Assembly (NCBI GenBank): GCA_947246685.1
Contig: CAMXSN010000011.1
Span: 1 to 47,184 of the forward strand
Source: an uncultured Clostridia bacterium
Lineage (GTDB): Bacteria; Bacillota; Clostridia; Christensenellales; UBA3700
Length of the DNA stretch: 47,184 bases
Direction: 5' to 3'
Below the pieces are notes generated by a model, which did no database searches, was not told where the DNA came from, and was given only the letters and a program-made list of their open reading frames with translations. Position 1 is the first letter of the stretch. Every line of letters starts with the position of its first letter. The translations under genes were made by a program, and so were the position numbers. Of the stretch, positions 1 through 7,770 are shown piece after piece.

Positions 1-54
1 TGCCATTAAAAATGCACCTCCTTAAGTTTTGTCTAACTTTTGGGGTGCATTTCA
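1..54 (-). mobile_element. Outward-facing end of an IS3-family (IS150-like) element, partial
   Basis: These 54 bases are the exact reverse complement of the last 54 bases of the window. Read on the minus strand they begin TGAAATGCACCCCAAAAG, run through an AAGGAGG ribosome binding site and end in ATGGCA at the window edge. That is the terminal repeat plus the start of a first transposase frame. A TG terminus followed by CCCC and AAAAGTTAGACA is typical of IS150-group IS3 elements. The transposase itself lies outside the window, so the family call rests on the end alone. Confidence 0.6.
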
Positions 55-96
55 ATTTGCGAGCGGCTTTTAATATGCCTATTTTACAAAATTTAT

Positions 97-1452
97 TCAT
101 TCCAGTGATCTCAGCATCTCACCCAAGGCGTCTACGCTGCCCGCGCCAAGTACGAGCACGACGTCTCTTTCCGTCGTGTTTGCCTGCAAATACTCGCATG
201 CCTTGCGGTATCCGTCAATATACAGAGCGCCCGCGCCCGTCGAATTGAGATAATTGACGAGATCGAATCCGTCAAGTCCGTCTTCGCTGTTCTCCCTAGC
301 CGAGTAAGTGGGAAGCACTATCAGTTCGTCCGCCCAATAAAAGCATTTACCGAACTCTTCGAGCAATGCCTTCGTCCTTGAAAACGTGTGAGGCTCGAAC
401 ACCGCGACGATTCTCCCTTTGGTCATAAGTCTTACGGTATCCACCGTCGCGCTGATCTCCTTGGGATGGTGCGCATAGTCCACGATGATTTTCGCGCCGC
501 TCTTCGCCCGTCCTATTTGCGTAAATCTCCGCTGGACGCCGCCGAACGATTGCACGTAACATTTTACTTCCCGCATATCCAGCCAAAGCAAATAGCATAC
601 CCCTATCACCGCCAACGCATTGAATATATTGTGCTTGCCGAAAATATTAAGGCTGACGTCCGTAAGATACTGCCCTTCAAAAGTCACGTCAAAAGAAAAC
701 TTACCGCCTTCCTGTCTGATGTTGACCGCTCTGAAATCCGCGTTTTGCCCCAATCCGAAAGTATAGATTTTGTCGCTGTCTACGCGCGACAGATCGAGTT
801 CCGCCGCGGCGTTTTCTTCGATAAGAGCTATCGCGCATTGCTCGGCAAATTTGCTAAACGCCTCTCTCATACTCTCGATAGTCGGATAGGTGTCGGGATG
901 GTCGTAATCGCAATTGAGTATAACTCCGATATCCGGTTGAAGCGAAAGAAAACTGCGTTGATATTCGCACGCCTCGGTTATGAAATAATCGTTGCCGCTG
1001 TTGACGAAATTACTGCCTTCGCCGTTGACAAGTCCGCCGATATGCCCCTTGAATGCAAGCGGAATATTCTCTGCGACGTGACACAGCATAGCCGTGGCGG
1101 TGGTCTTGCCGTGACTGCCGGAAATCGCTATCAGGCTCTTGCACTCTTTGGATATCAATGCGAGATATGCTTTGCGCTCCATACATCTGATCTTATTGGA
1201 ACGGGCAAACTTCAATTCTACGTCGTCGTCGTTGACCGCGCTCGAATACACTACAAGGTCGCTCTTTGCAACAACGCTGTTGTTGCTGCCAACGTATGCG
1301 ACGATACCGTATCTTCTAAGTCTTTTCAACGTGTCGGAATCCGTTCTGTCCGAGCCGCTCACCCATATTCCCGATTCGCTGGTAAGCATTGCCAATGCGG
1401 ACATACTTATTCCGCCTATGCCTATAAAATGAATTCTGTTAAAAGTCAGCAT
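97..1452 (-). CDS. murC: UDP-N-acetylmuramate--L-alanine ligase MurC
   Basis: MurC adds L-alanine to UDP-MurNAc, the first step of the peptidoglycan stem peptide, in the cytoplasm using ATP. The 451-residue length is normal for the family. The N-terminal Rossmann domain shows the glycine-rich HFIGIGGISMSALA motif (residues 8-21). The central ATP-binding loop is GSHGKTT (112-118), with Ser where many homologues have Thr. The C-terminal domain carries YAHHPKEI and EPHTFSRT. No good Shine-Dalgarno site precedes the ATG, but the start is fixed by the Rossmann motif beginning a few residues later. It stands alone on the minus strand, 165 bp downstream of the phage holin genes, and its 3' end lies 43 bp from the IS end. 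It is not in a dcw cluster; murG is about 39 kb away in this window. Confidence 0.95.
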   Translation of the reverse strand: MLTFNRIHFIGIGGISMSALAMLTSESGIWVSGSDRTDSDTLKRLRRYGIVAYVGSNNSVVAKSDLVVYSSAVNDDDVELKFARSNKIRCMERKAYLALISKECKSLIAISGSHGKTTATAMLCHVAENIPLAFKGHIGGLVNGEGSNFVNSGNDYFITEACEYQRSFLSLQPDIGVILNCDYDHPDTYPTIESMREAFSKFAEQCAIALIEENAAAELDLSRVDSDKIYTFGLGQNADFRAVNIRQEGGKFSFDVTFEGQYLTDVSLNIFGKHNIFNALAVIGVCYLLWLDMREVKCYVQSFGGVQRRFTQIGRAKSGAKIIVDYAHHPKEISATVDTVRLMTKGRIVAVFEPHTFSRTKALLEEFGKCFYWADELIVLPTYSARENSEDGLDGFDLVNYLNSTGAGALYIDGYRKACEYLQANTTERDVVLVLGAGSVDALGEMLRSLE

Positions 1453-1617
1453 ACTCTATAATATGCCGACTTAATCCATAATGTGAGCAATTTCCCGATT
1501 TTTTTCCTCAAAAAAATACGGCGCGGTAATCAGCAGCCCATATACGGTAATTGCGCGCGATTTTGCCTCTGCAAAGCAAAGACCCGAGTACCCAACTCGA
1601 GTCGATATAACTTTTGA

Positions 1618-1869
1618 TCAATCCGTTGACCGCGAACCGTCTTGTTCTCCTTCTTCCGCGTCCTTCTTTTCACTGTCGGATATTTCCGACTGCCGATCGG
1701 CTTTGACGTTCTTTTTAAGTATGCCCGATACGGTAAGCGCGCTCAAAAAAGCCATCGTTATCTCCGTGATAAAAGGAATATCGATTTTGAGACTTACCGT
1801 CTGTAATACCGCCATTACCGCGCTTGCCACCGCTATCCAAAATTCATAACTTCTCAGTTTCTGTTTCAT
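1618..1869 (-). CDS. Phage holin, small membrane protein (83 aa)
   Basis: This 83-residue protein starts MKQKLRSYEFW. It has two hydrophobic stretches (about residues 9-23 and 32-47) and ends in a highly charged tail rich in Asp, Glu, Lys and Ser. This is the shape of small phage holins, which open the membrane at lysis. A longer frame upstream is open, but the ATG at 1869 is preceded by AAAGGAG at good spacing and overlaps the stop of the preceding gene as ATGA, so this start is preferred. It is the last gene of the phage operon. No endolysin accompanies it, which is odd for a lysis module. Confidence 0.72.
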   Translation of the reverse strand: MKQKLRSYEFWIAVASAVMAVLQTVSLKIDIPFITEITMAFLSALTVSGILKKNVKADRQSEISDSEKKDAEEGEQDGSRSTD

Positions 1870-2111
1870 ATATTCTCCTTTGCCGCTTTGACGGCTCCGC
1901 TGTCCAACGTCTTTCTCATTTCTTCGCGAAGTTTGCAGACGTTGGCGTCGAGCGCGTTCAGATAACCCAAATCGCCTGTCAGCGAAGATATTGTCTTTTG
2001 ATATTTTAACTCTCTCGATCTGCTGTCTTTGAGCTCGAAAATCAGCAGAGCGCAAAACAACAGCGTCCATATGCCGTTGCTTGCCGCAAGCTCAATTATT
2101 TTTTCCCACAT
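1866..2111 (-). CDS. BhlA/UviB-family holin-like protein (81 aa)
   Basis: The protein begins MWEKIIELAASNGIW, with one transmembrane helix (about residues 12-27), then a charged ELKDSRSRELKYQKTI segment and an amphipathic tail. This layout matches the BhlA/UviB family: small membrane proteins in phage lysis and bacteriocin-release loci with an N-terminal anchor and a cytoplasmic helix. Its ATG follows a GGGGTGA site. Its TGA overlaps the next gene's ATG, suggesting translational coupling of the two holin-like proteins. Family assignment is from sequence pattern only. Confidence 0.75.
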   Translation of the reverse strand: MWEKIIELAASNGIWTLLFCALLIFELKDSRSRELKYQKTISSLTGDLGYLNALDANVCKLREEMRKTLDSGAVKAAKENI

Positions 2112-2115
2112 TATA

Positions 2116-3111
2116 TCACCCCTTTTTGCCGATTTCTCTCAAAAGTCTGCTGTAATAAAGTCCCAAATATTCCTGCAAGTCTTTGTTTTCGCCGATCATT
2201 TTAAGCGCCGCTTCTCTGGGCAAACCTTTGTAGAACTGCATTGCAAGGTCATATCTCTTGTCGTAATTTTCGCCTTTCTCTCCGGCGTAACCTACCTGCT
2301 CTTCCATTCTCTTGATTTCCAATTCGTCCTTTATGCGCTGCGCAAGCTGCTTTTCTATCGCGCTGGCTCTGTCCTCTTTGTATTTGAGTTCCTTTTCTCT
2401 GAGAGAATTGTTGTATTTATCTATAGCCTCGATTTGCTTATTACGCTTGTCGAGCAATGAATTTATTTCACTGTCGAGTTTTTTCGCATACGACAGATCC
2501 AAATTCCCCAGCGCGGCTTTTTCTTCTGCTCTGAGTTTATCTATCTGCGCGTCGAGCAAAGATATTTTGCTCGACACTTCACCGCCCAGTTTTTCCAGAT
2601 CGCTTTCTTTGGACTGACGCGCGTCTTCTTCTCTGACTTCTTTGATAGACGATCTGTACAGACCTTTTCTGACAAGGTCTTCTCTTAGCGCCTTGTCGAA
2701 TTCTTTATATTTGTCGTCAATCTTTTGACTTTGGAGTTTTTGATTCTGTTTTTCTGCGGTTTTCTTGCTCTCGATCTCGTCTACCTTGCCGCCGTATTGC
2801 GTCTTCAAGACGTTGCCGTCGTCCTCTTTAAGCTTTTGATACTTGCTTGCGGTCTTGTCCTTTATCGTCTGTATGTCGTCGCCGTCGTAACGTCTGTATA
2901 CGAAATCTATCTCCTCGGGCAGTAAATCGGATATATCCTCATAGCCTTTGCCCGGATCGTAAGACGCGGCAAACTCGTCGCTGATTTTTTTGAGTTCGCC
3001 GTTGAGCTTGGCCTCCTGCTCTTTATATGGACCGGTGTCGACGTCCTCTTTTTCCTTTTTTCCGCCTTTGAAAAATTCTCCGACTTTTTTTGTAAATTCG
3101 CTCCAAGTCAT
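2116..3111 (-). CDS. Phage coiled-coil protein, probable virion component (331 aa)
   Basis: I do not recognise a named family. The protein is 331 residues, strongly charged and predicted mostly helical. Long Lys/Glu heptad-like stretches between about residues 95 and 270 suggest extended coiled coil. There is no signal peptide or membrane segment. A strong AAGGAGG site precedes the ATG at 3111. It sits between the tail-like genes and the holins, the position of tail-needle or internal ejection proteins in P22-like phages. A needle or injected helical protein is possible but unproven. Confidence 0.6.
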   Translation of the reverse strand: MTWSEFTKKVGEFFKGGKKEKEDVDTGPYKEQEAKLNGELKKISDEFAASYDPGKGYEDISDLLPEEIDFVYRRYDGDDIQTIKDKTASKYQKLKEDDGNVLKTQYGGKVDEIESKKTAEKQNQKLQSQKIDDKYKEFDKALREDLVRKGLYRSSIKEVREEDARQSKESDLEKLGGEVSSKISLLDAQIDKLRAEEKAALGNLDLSYAKKLDSEINSLLDKRNKQIEAIDKYNNSLREKELKYKEDRASAIEKQLAQRIKDELEIKRMEEQVGYAGEKGENYDKRYDLAMQFYKGLPREAALKMIGENKDLQEYLGLYYSRLLREIGKKG

Positions 3112-3217
3112 ATTTGCGAATCCTCCTTATCTCTCGATTGAGCCGACCTAAGTTTGGATTTTTTTTGATAATATTTATACTTTGTTATTCGCAAAGCGAT
3201 TTTTCTCAATATTCCGT

Positions 3218-3601
3218 TCATTCCGTCTCCTCTATTTCTTTTACTTTGCTAAGCGCTCCCTTCAACCTTATTCTTGCCGCGACTGCGTCGTCAATGTAGA
3301 AAGCAAGTCTGTGCATTCCCCTTGCCAAATCGACTTTGATTATGCCGACCGCCGTCCATTCAAGCTTAGATATCAGTTCGCCGTCAATGAAATAATAACA
3401 AATCGGCAGCAAATTGCCGTCGGGGAAAGCCAAAGCTTCGAGCTCGACTTCTCCGCCGTATGAATAGACCTCGACTTCGAGCTGCAAATCTCCGAATACG
3501 TTTCTTGCCGCAAAAAAATATTCCGCAATGCTCAAACCTATATGTCGATCGAGCCTCTCGTCCAAGTCGTCTATCCGCCTCTCTATTCTCCTGTTCTCCA
3601 T
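3218..3601 (-). CDS. Hypothetical phage protein (127 aa)
   Basis: Unrecognised. It opens with a short, highly charged helix (MENRRIERRIDDLDERLDRHI). The rest alternates hydrophobic and charged residues in a way that suggests a beta-rich domain with aromatic patches (EVYSYGG, ICYYFIDGE). A clean AAGGAG site lies before the ATG. It lies 12 bp after the beta-propeller gene and 106 bp before the coiled-coil gene, in the same operon. The helical start plus beta domain would suit a trimeric tail accessory or fibre-base protein, which is a guess. Confidence 0.55.
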   Translation of the reverse strand: MENRRIERRIDDLDERLDRHIGLSIAEYFFAARNVFGDLQLEVEVYSYGGEVELEALAFPDGNLLPICYYFIDGELISKLEWTAVGIIKVDLARGMHRLAFYIDDAVAARIRLKGALSKVKEIEETE

Positions 3602-3613
3602 CTTAAAATCTCC

Positions 3614-5044
3614 TTATTTGAGAAAATCCACAACGAGCGCAGGCGGCTTGATGACGTCTCTGACGTTGTCGCTCTTGATATAAAATCTAAACGCGTCCGA
3701 TCTGATATACAAATTACGCCTTTTCTCGTCGGGCGACAGCAAAAATTCATATCTCTCTTCTCCTGCCATAACGCCCAAAATATACTGATATTCGGTATTG
3801 TATTCTATCGCCCTAAGCACTTTCTGCTCGGAAGGTCTGTCAAAGTCTATCTCTCCGCTTTCCCAATATTTCAGGAACGGCGCGTCGAAATACAGTCCTC
3901 CCTTATCCAACTCCGCCAAAAAAGCGCAATCTTCACTCAGTCCTATTACCTTGCCGTAATCGCGCGTATTGAGATTAGTCAAATTGAAAAAACTGACGCC
4001 GCGCATCACATTGACGCTCCTATCCGCAAGATCGAATATGAGAATCATATTGTTGTTTCTACGCCTCGATATCGCGCCGTAGTCTCCGCCGTCGCCGTTT
4101 GTAAACGACAGTATATAGCGATGATGGGCATAGCACGCTGACACGTCCTCGAATCCACGCGAAAGCAGTTCGTTGGTTTTTACGGAAAATCTGCCCACGT
4201 CGTAGCCGTCGAACAGATATACTCCGTCCTCGCCCGCAAACGCAATATACTCTCCGCACTCCGTGACCGAAGGCGAATATATTCTGCCCGAAGACGAATA
4301 TATCTTTTTGAGAGAAAACTGACTCTGATCAACGTACGCCGACAATCTGTAAATGCCGTAATCGCAAAAAACGTATAGATAATTGTCAAAACTCCTGACG
4401 GCGCTGACGCTTCCCAGCGAACCGTCGAATTCTATATATCCGCCCTCTTGCAAAGACACGTTCCAATTAAAAGGATTGAAATCGTCGCTAAACCATAGTT
4501 TGTTGCGTTCGTCCTCGGATACCGCGTAGATTCTCTCGCTGTGCACGCACATATCTTTGATACGCATCTTCAACGGCACGTCTTTTAATTCTCCGTTGCA
4601 AAACGCCTTAATGCCCTTGTTTCCCGACAATAGCAATAGGTCTTCGTCTTCATAGATATAATTTACTGCTGCCGTAAAAGTGTCGTCGCAATCGATATGC
4701 TGCCATCCCTCGTCCGACGTCGATATGTATTCTATACCTCGCGAATGAGCGACTACAACGGTCGCTTCAGACGCGCCGGATGGAGATTTTCTCTTGGCGA
4801 CGAACATCTTTCTATAGCCGTCCGTAGGCGGCAGAGCGGGCAATCTATTGCCGTCGAGACGAAGCGAACTTATGCCGTATAGATTGACCAGCGAGTTGTT
4901 TTTGAATCCAAAATTATACACGTTGTCGACGTAGTCGCACGGCAGACTGCGCGACAGCTTATTCTCATCGTATCCTTTGAAATTAGACAGTATCAATCTC
5001 TTCCTTTCAGGTTTGGACAAAGCGTATTTCTTGTCGTAAAACAT
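3614..5044 (-). CDS. P22 gp10-like phage tail-hub / head-stabilisation protein (beta-propeller)
   Basis: The 476-residue protein contains repeated short beta-strand blades with aromatic and Gly-Asp turns (YVFCDYGIYRLS, YIAFAGEDGVYLFDGYD, HRYILSFTNGDGG), as in a beta-propeller. The N-terminal part has DYVDNVYNFGFKNNSLVNLYGI, typical of propeller tail proteins of short-tailed phages. P22 gp10 is of similar length and follows the gp4 adaptor, the same order as here. Its role would be to close the DNA exit channel below the portal. The ATG follows an AAGGTGG site, one base after the preceding stop. The match is by architecture and gene order, not by a search. Confidence 0.6.
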   Translation of the reverse strand: MFYDKKYALSKPERKRLILSNFKGYDENKLSRSLPCDYVDNVYNFGFKNNSLVNLYGISSLRLDGNRLPALPPTDGYRKMFVAKRKSPSGASEATVVVAHSRGIEYISTSDEGWQHIDCDDTFTAAVNYIYEDEDLLLLSGNKGIKAFCNGELKDVPLKMRIKDMCVHSERIYAVSEDERNKLWFSDDFNPFNWNVSLQEGGYIEFDGSLGSVSAVRSFDNYLYVFCDYGIYRLSAYVDQSQFSLKKIYSSSGRIYSPSVTECGEYIAFAGEDGVYLFDGYDVGRFSVKTNELLSRGFEDVSACYAHHRYILSFTNGDGGDYGAISRRRNNNMILIFDLADRSVNVMRGVSFFNLTNLNTRDYGKVIGLSEDCAFLAELDKGGLYFDAPFLKYWESGEIDFDRPSEQKVLRAIEYNTEYQYILGVMAGEERYEFLLSPDEKRRNLYIRSDAFRFYIKSDNVRDVIKPPALVVDFLK

Positions 5045-5045
5045 C

Positions 5046-5597
5046 TCAGCACCACCTTCTGGGCTTGATCTTTATCTCGCCTTTTTTTCTCGTCGCCGTG
5101 CGCATATCCTCTTTGAATCTGTCTGAAAACATTACCGATTGCTCATACATGCCCTCGATAAGCGAATATTCCGCGCATATCCCCAACGCAAGCGTCTTGG
5201 CGCTTACCAAAGGACTTAAAGGACACTGCTCGTCTATAGACACGTCCATAGGCAGATAACTGTATTTGATCAGCGCTTTCTTCATTCCGCTGTTGGCAAC
5301 TCTGCACTCCGACGGTCCCATATAACAATCCGACAGAATATCGCTGTCCGCGTCTCTAACTTCCAGCACTTCGAGCACTCTGTGCAATAGTCTGTCGTAG
5401 TTAATCGTTCCGTCTTTTACCTGCGCGATTTCCCTTTCTATCAGCGGAATGTATTCGGTCGCTATTTCCTTGATTACCAGATTGGCGCACTTGACGAGCA
5501 ATTTCAATCTCGGATGCTGAGCAGTCTGCGTGTTGACGGCGGCGTCTTCATCGCCCAGATAAGTCAACGATATCTCTATAGCTTCTTTTAATTGCAT
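5046..5597 (-). CDS. Phage head-tail connector / adaptor protein (183 aa)
   Basis: A mostly helical 183-residue protein beginning MQLKEAIEISLTYLGDED and ending KPRRWC. The C-terminal segment (LALGICAEYSLIEGMYEQSVMFSDRFKEDMR) looks like the long helix of portal-binding adaptors of short-tailed phages (P22 gp4 or T7 gp11 type). These form a ring between portal and tail. The position between the capsid gene and the propeller protein supports this. The ribosome binding site is TAGGAG. A perfect 20-bp palindrome lies just upstream (5616-5635). Confidence 0.6.
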   Translation of the reverse strand: MQLKEAIEISLTYLGDEDAAVNTQTAQHPRLKLLVKCANLVIKEIATEYIPLIEREIAQVKDGTINYDRLLHRVLEVLEVRDADSDILSDCYMGPSECRVANSGMKKALIKYSYLPMDVSIDEQCPLSPLVSAKTLALGICAEYSLIEGMYEQSVMFSDRFKEDMRTATRKKGEIKIKPRRWC

Positions 5598-5615
5598 ATA
5601 TTTCTCCTATAAATT

Positions 5616-5635
5616 CGGGACGGATATCCGTCCCG
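5616..5635. repeat. Perfect 20-bp palindrome (CGGGACGG...CCGTCCCG)
   Basis: The arms CGGGACGGAT and ATCCGTCCCG are exact reverse complements with no unpaired loop. It lies between the stop of the 104-residue phage gene and the ribosome binding site of the adaptor gene. The same eight-base arms recur in the hairpin after nrdG (25514-25539). No T-tract follows on the minus strand, so it is not a standard terminator. It could be an mRNA-processing or stability hairpin, or a dispersed repeat. Confidence 0.7.
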
Positions 5636-5642
5636 ACAGTTG

Positions 5643-5957
5643 TTACAAACCGCTTTCCGCCATGGCCTTTTCAAAAAGCCTGCGCCTGTGTTCCCGCTCG
5701 ACGGCGCGATTGTGCCGCTCTATCTCGGCGAGAATACGCTCTTTGTTTTTCACTTGGCTTTTCAGCGCGTAGTCTATCGCTCTCTTATCGAGAGAGGGAA
5801 AAGGCAGCGCAAGTTGAAATGCGGGATATTTTTTTGCATTGTGCAATTCGTATCTGCGCGTATCCCCGTTAAAATATATTTTGTAGTCTTCGTCTACGCT
5901 CTTTATCCGCGCGGATATATCGAACAAGTCGTCCTTAATTTCAAAAAGTTTTTGCAT
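5643..5957 (-). CDS. Conserved-looking phage protein of unknown function (104 aa)
   Basis: The protein reads MQKLFEIKDDLFDISARIKSVDEDYKIYFN at its start, followed by YELHNAKKYPAFQLALPFPSLDKRAIDYAL and a charged helical tail. From memory, small proteins of this style (KDDLFDI... followed by a short beta segment and LPF.LD.R) are frequent beside capsid genes in clostridial phages, but their function is unknown. A GAGGGAG site precedes the ATG. It lies 67 bp after the capsid gene in the same orientation. Confidence 0.6.
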   Translation of the reverse strand: MQKLFEIKDDLFDISARIKSVDEDYKIYFNGDTRRYELHNAKKYPAFQLALPFPSLDKRAIDYALKSQVKNKERILAEIERHNRAVEREHRRRLFEKAMAESGL

Positions 5958-6024
5958 TTTCTCCCTCTAATGACGCGATACCGACTCTATTTGTTATCCC
6001 GAGCCGTATTCTCTAAGAGCGCCG

Positions 6025-7194
6025 TTATTCTATGATTCCCGTCATCTTAATCTGTCCTATAGGTTTGTCGCAAATCATATCGGCGTATTTGACGAGCGTC
6101 GCTCCGTAAGTTGCGCTGCCGGCTTTTTGCTTGATTACTTTTCCGTTGTCGCCTTCAAGCCATCTCCAATCGCAGAGCTGATGCAACTTGAAATCTTTGC
6201 TGTTGAGCAAATACATACTGCCTTTCTCGACAAATCTGTCCGCGACCAAAGGAATTCCGTTGAAAGCGAGCGCCTTGAAACCGCCGTCGAGATTCATATA
6301 ATCAAAATTGACTCTCGATATGGAAAGATAATCGAGAAATGCCCTTCTTGCGTCGTATGAACACACTATAAAATCTATCTGACTGCCCGCTATCTCGTCG
6401 ACGTAATCAATCGCGCTCTGCAATTTTGCGGAAGTGATCGATCCGACTTTATCATACTGTTTGGGTCTCAACCAGCTTCTGCCCTCTCTCGACAGTCCGT
6501 ATAGGTCAGTATCCGAGAATATTGCGCCCAAACCGGTAAGTTCGTTTGCCTTGGATCCCTGTACGGTTATCGTATCCCCGTCTGCAACGACGGACGAAAC
6601 CGCCGCCGATACCTGCACGGTCTCGTTGACTCTGTCGACGCTGACGATTCTCACTCCCTTTAGATCCGCATATACGTTTCCGCTCGCAGCCGAGTGCACG
6701 TCAACCACCATACCTTCCATCATATTTCTCACGCTGTCTACTTTAATGACCGCGCCGGAAGAACCGCTTGCCTTGCATTTTGCAAGAGTGCCGCTGCCGT
6801 CGCCGTAAAGCATTCTTCCCAGATTGAATTTGGACGCTTTGAGCAATCCTTCCATCTCGGAATTGAGCAGGTTGACAAACGCGCCGGTATTGGACTGCGA
6901 CGCCCTTATGGCTTTATCCGACAACTCGATCGTGCCGTAAAGATTTTTGAGTTCCAACTTAAATCTGTCGAAATTGTTTGCCGCAGGCGTAGGCAAATCT
7001 CCCGTCTCCGTGCCTGCGCCCACGCCGCCGTTGAGACCGTAAGGCACAAGTTTGATAATCTCTTTGCCCCACACGTCGCTCGACGTCTGCTCTATCTTTG
7101 CCAAAAGCGGATTGACGCCCACGTTGAGCTGATCCGCAACCACGTTCAAATATACGCTTTTAAGCGCCTTTTCCGCTGTTTCTAACGTTACCAT
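6025..7194 (-). CDS. Phage major capsid protein (probable HK97 fold)
   Basis: The 389-residue protein has the N-terminal helix MVTLETAEKALKSVYLNVVADQLN. It continues with a loop containing GAGTETGDLPTPAANNFDRFKLELKNLYGTIELSDKAIRAS and a middle with SQSNTGAFVNLLNSEMEGL. The C-terminal part contains IDFIVCSYDARRAFLDYL and FNGIPLVADRFV. These are typical capsid-family landmarks: E-loop, spine helix, and the GIPLVAD(R) strand near the C-terminus. The gene follows the scaffolding gene directly, with the TAA of one next to the ATG of the other and an AGGAGG site inside the preceding gene. No protease gene is present, so maturation cleavage, if any, is not explained here. Confidence 0.8.
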   Translation of the reverse strand: MVTLETAEKALKSVYLNVVADQLNVGVNPLLAKIEQTSSDVWGKEIIKLVPYGLNGGVGAGTETGDLPTPAANNFDRFKLELKNLYGTIELSDKAIRASQSNTGAFVNLLNSEMEGLLKASKFNLGRMLYGDGSGTLAKCKASGSSGAVIKVDSVRNMMEGMVVDVHSAASGNVYADLKGVRIVSVDRVNETVQVSAAVSSVVADGDTITVQGSKANELTGLGAIFSDTDLYGLSREGRSWLRPKQYDKVGSITSAKLQSAIDYVDEIAGSQIDFIVCSYDARRAFLDYLSISRVNFDYMNLDGGFKALAFNGIPLVADRFVEKGSMYLLNSKDFKLHQLCDWRWLEGDNGKVIKQKAGSATYGATLVKYADMICDKPIGQIKMTGIIE

Positions 7195-7770
7195 TTATAT
7201 CCTCCTGTTGTCGAGCATAGCTTGTATAACTCTCCCCGCGTCGGCTATGCTCTTTGGTCTGTCGGGCGGGGTCAATGCGATACTTCCGCGCGAAGAGATG
7301 GATCTCGGGGGTTGATTTTGCTCCAACTCTTCGAGATATTTCTCTACTATAGCGCCTCGTATCTTTTCGTTGCCGTAGACGTACTTCTCTATAAAAGCGT
7401 CGTCTTCGACTAATTTTTCCGGCGGAACGTATATTTTTGCAAAGACTTTTGCCAAAGCTTTTTCCAAACAATCTCCGTCTTTGCTCAGCGCTTCGTCTGA
7501 AGCGATCTGCTCGCCTATCATAGCGGCAAAATCCTTAGCTATCGGATAATCGCAAAAAAATCTGTCGACTTTATCCTGCCAATCTCTTCTCTCGTATACC
7601 GCTTCGCCTATTTGGCTCTCGGGAGTGTCCGCGCGTTTCTCCCCCGTATTTATATCGGTATTCCCATCGAAAGAATCTTGACGGACAGCCGCGCTTTCCG
7701 CTAACGGCTCCTGCGTATTCCCGTTGACGTCCGCTACCGTAATTTCGTCATTCGATTGCCCGTATTCCAC
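7195..7770 (-). CDS. Phage scaffolding protein (GTG start)
   Basis: A 191-residue acidic, hydrophilic protein with a disordered N-terminus (repeats of Asn, Asp, Gly, Thr, Glu), a helical middle, and a basic C-terminal stretch ending AMLDNRRI. Size, composition and position between portal and capsid genes fit a scaffolding protein, which guides capsid assembly and then leaves. The start codon is GTG at 7770, eight bases after AGGAGG. It overlaps the end of the portal gene by 23 bp, implying coupled translation. Confidence 0.72.
   Translation of the reverse strand: MEYGQSNDEITVADVNGNTQEPLAESAAVRQDSFDGNTDINTGEKRADTPESQIGEAVYERRDWQDKVDRFFCDYPIAKDFAAMIGEQIASDEALSKDGDCLEKALAKVFAKIYVPPEKLVEDDAFIEKYVYGNEKIRGAIVEKYLEELEQNQPPRSISSRGSIALTPPDRPKSIADAGRVIQAMLDNRRI

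Noticed and set aside
388..1461. Long plus-strand frame opposite murC
   Set aside because: It lies antisense to an unmistakable MurC and its translation has no family pattern. Several similar long antisense frames oppose the portal, topoisomerase and ClC genes.
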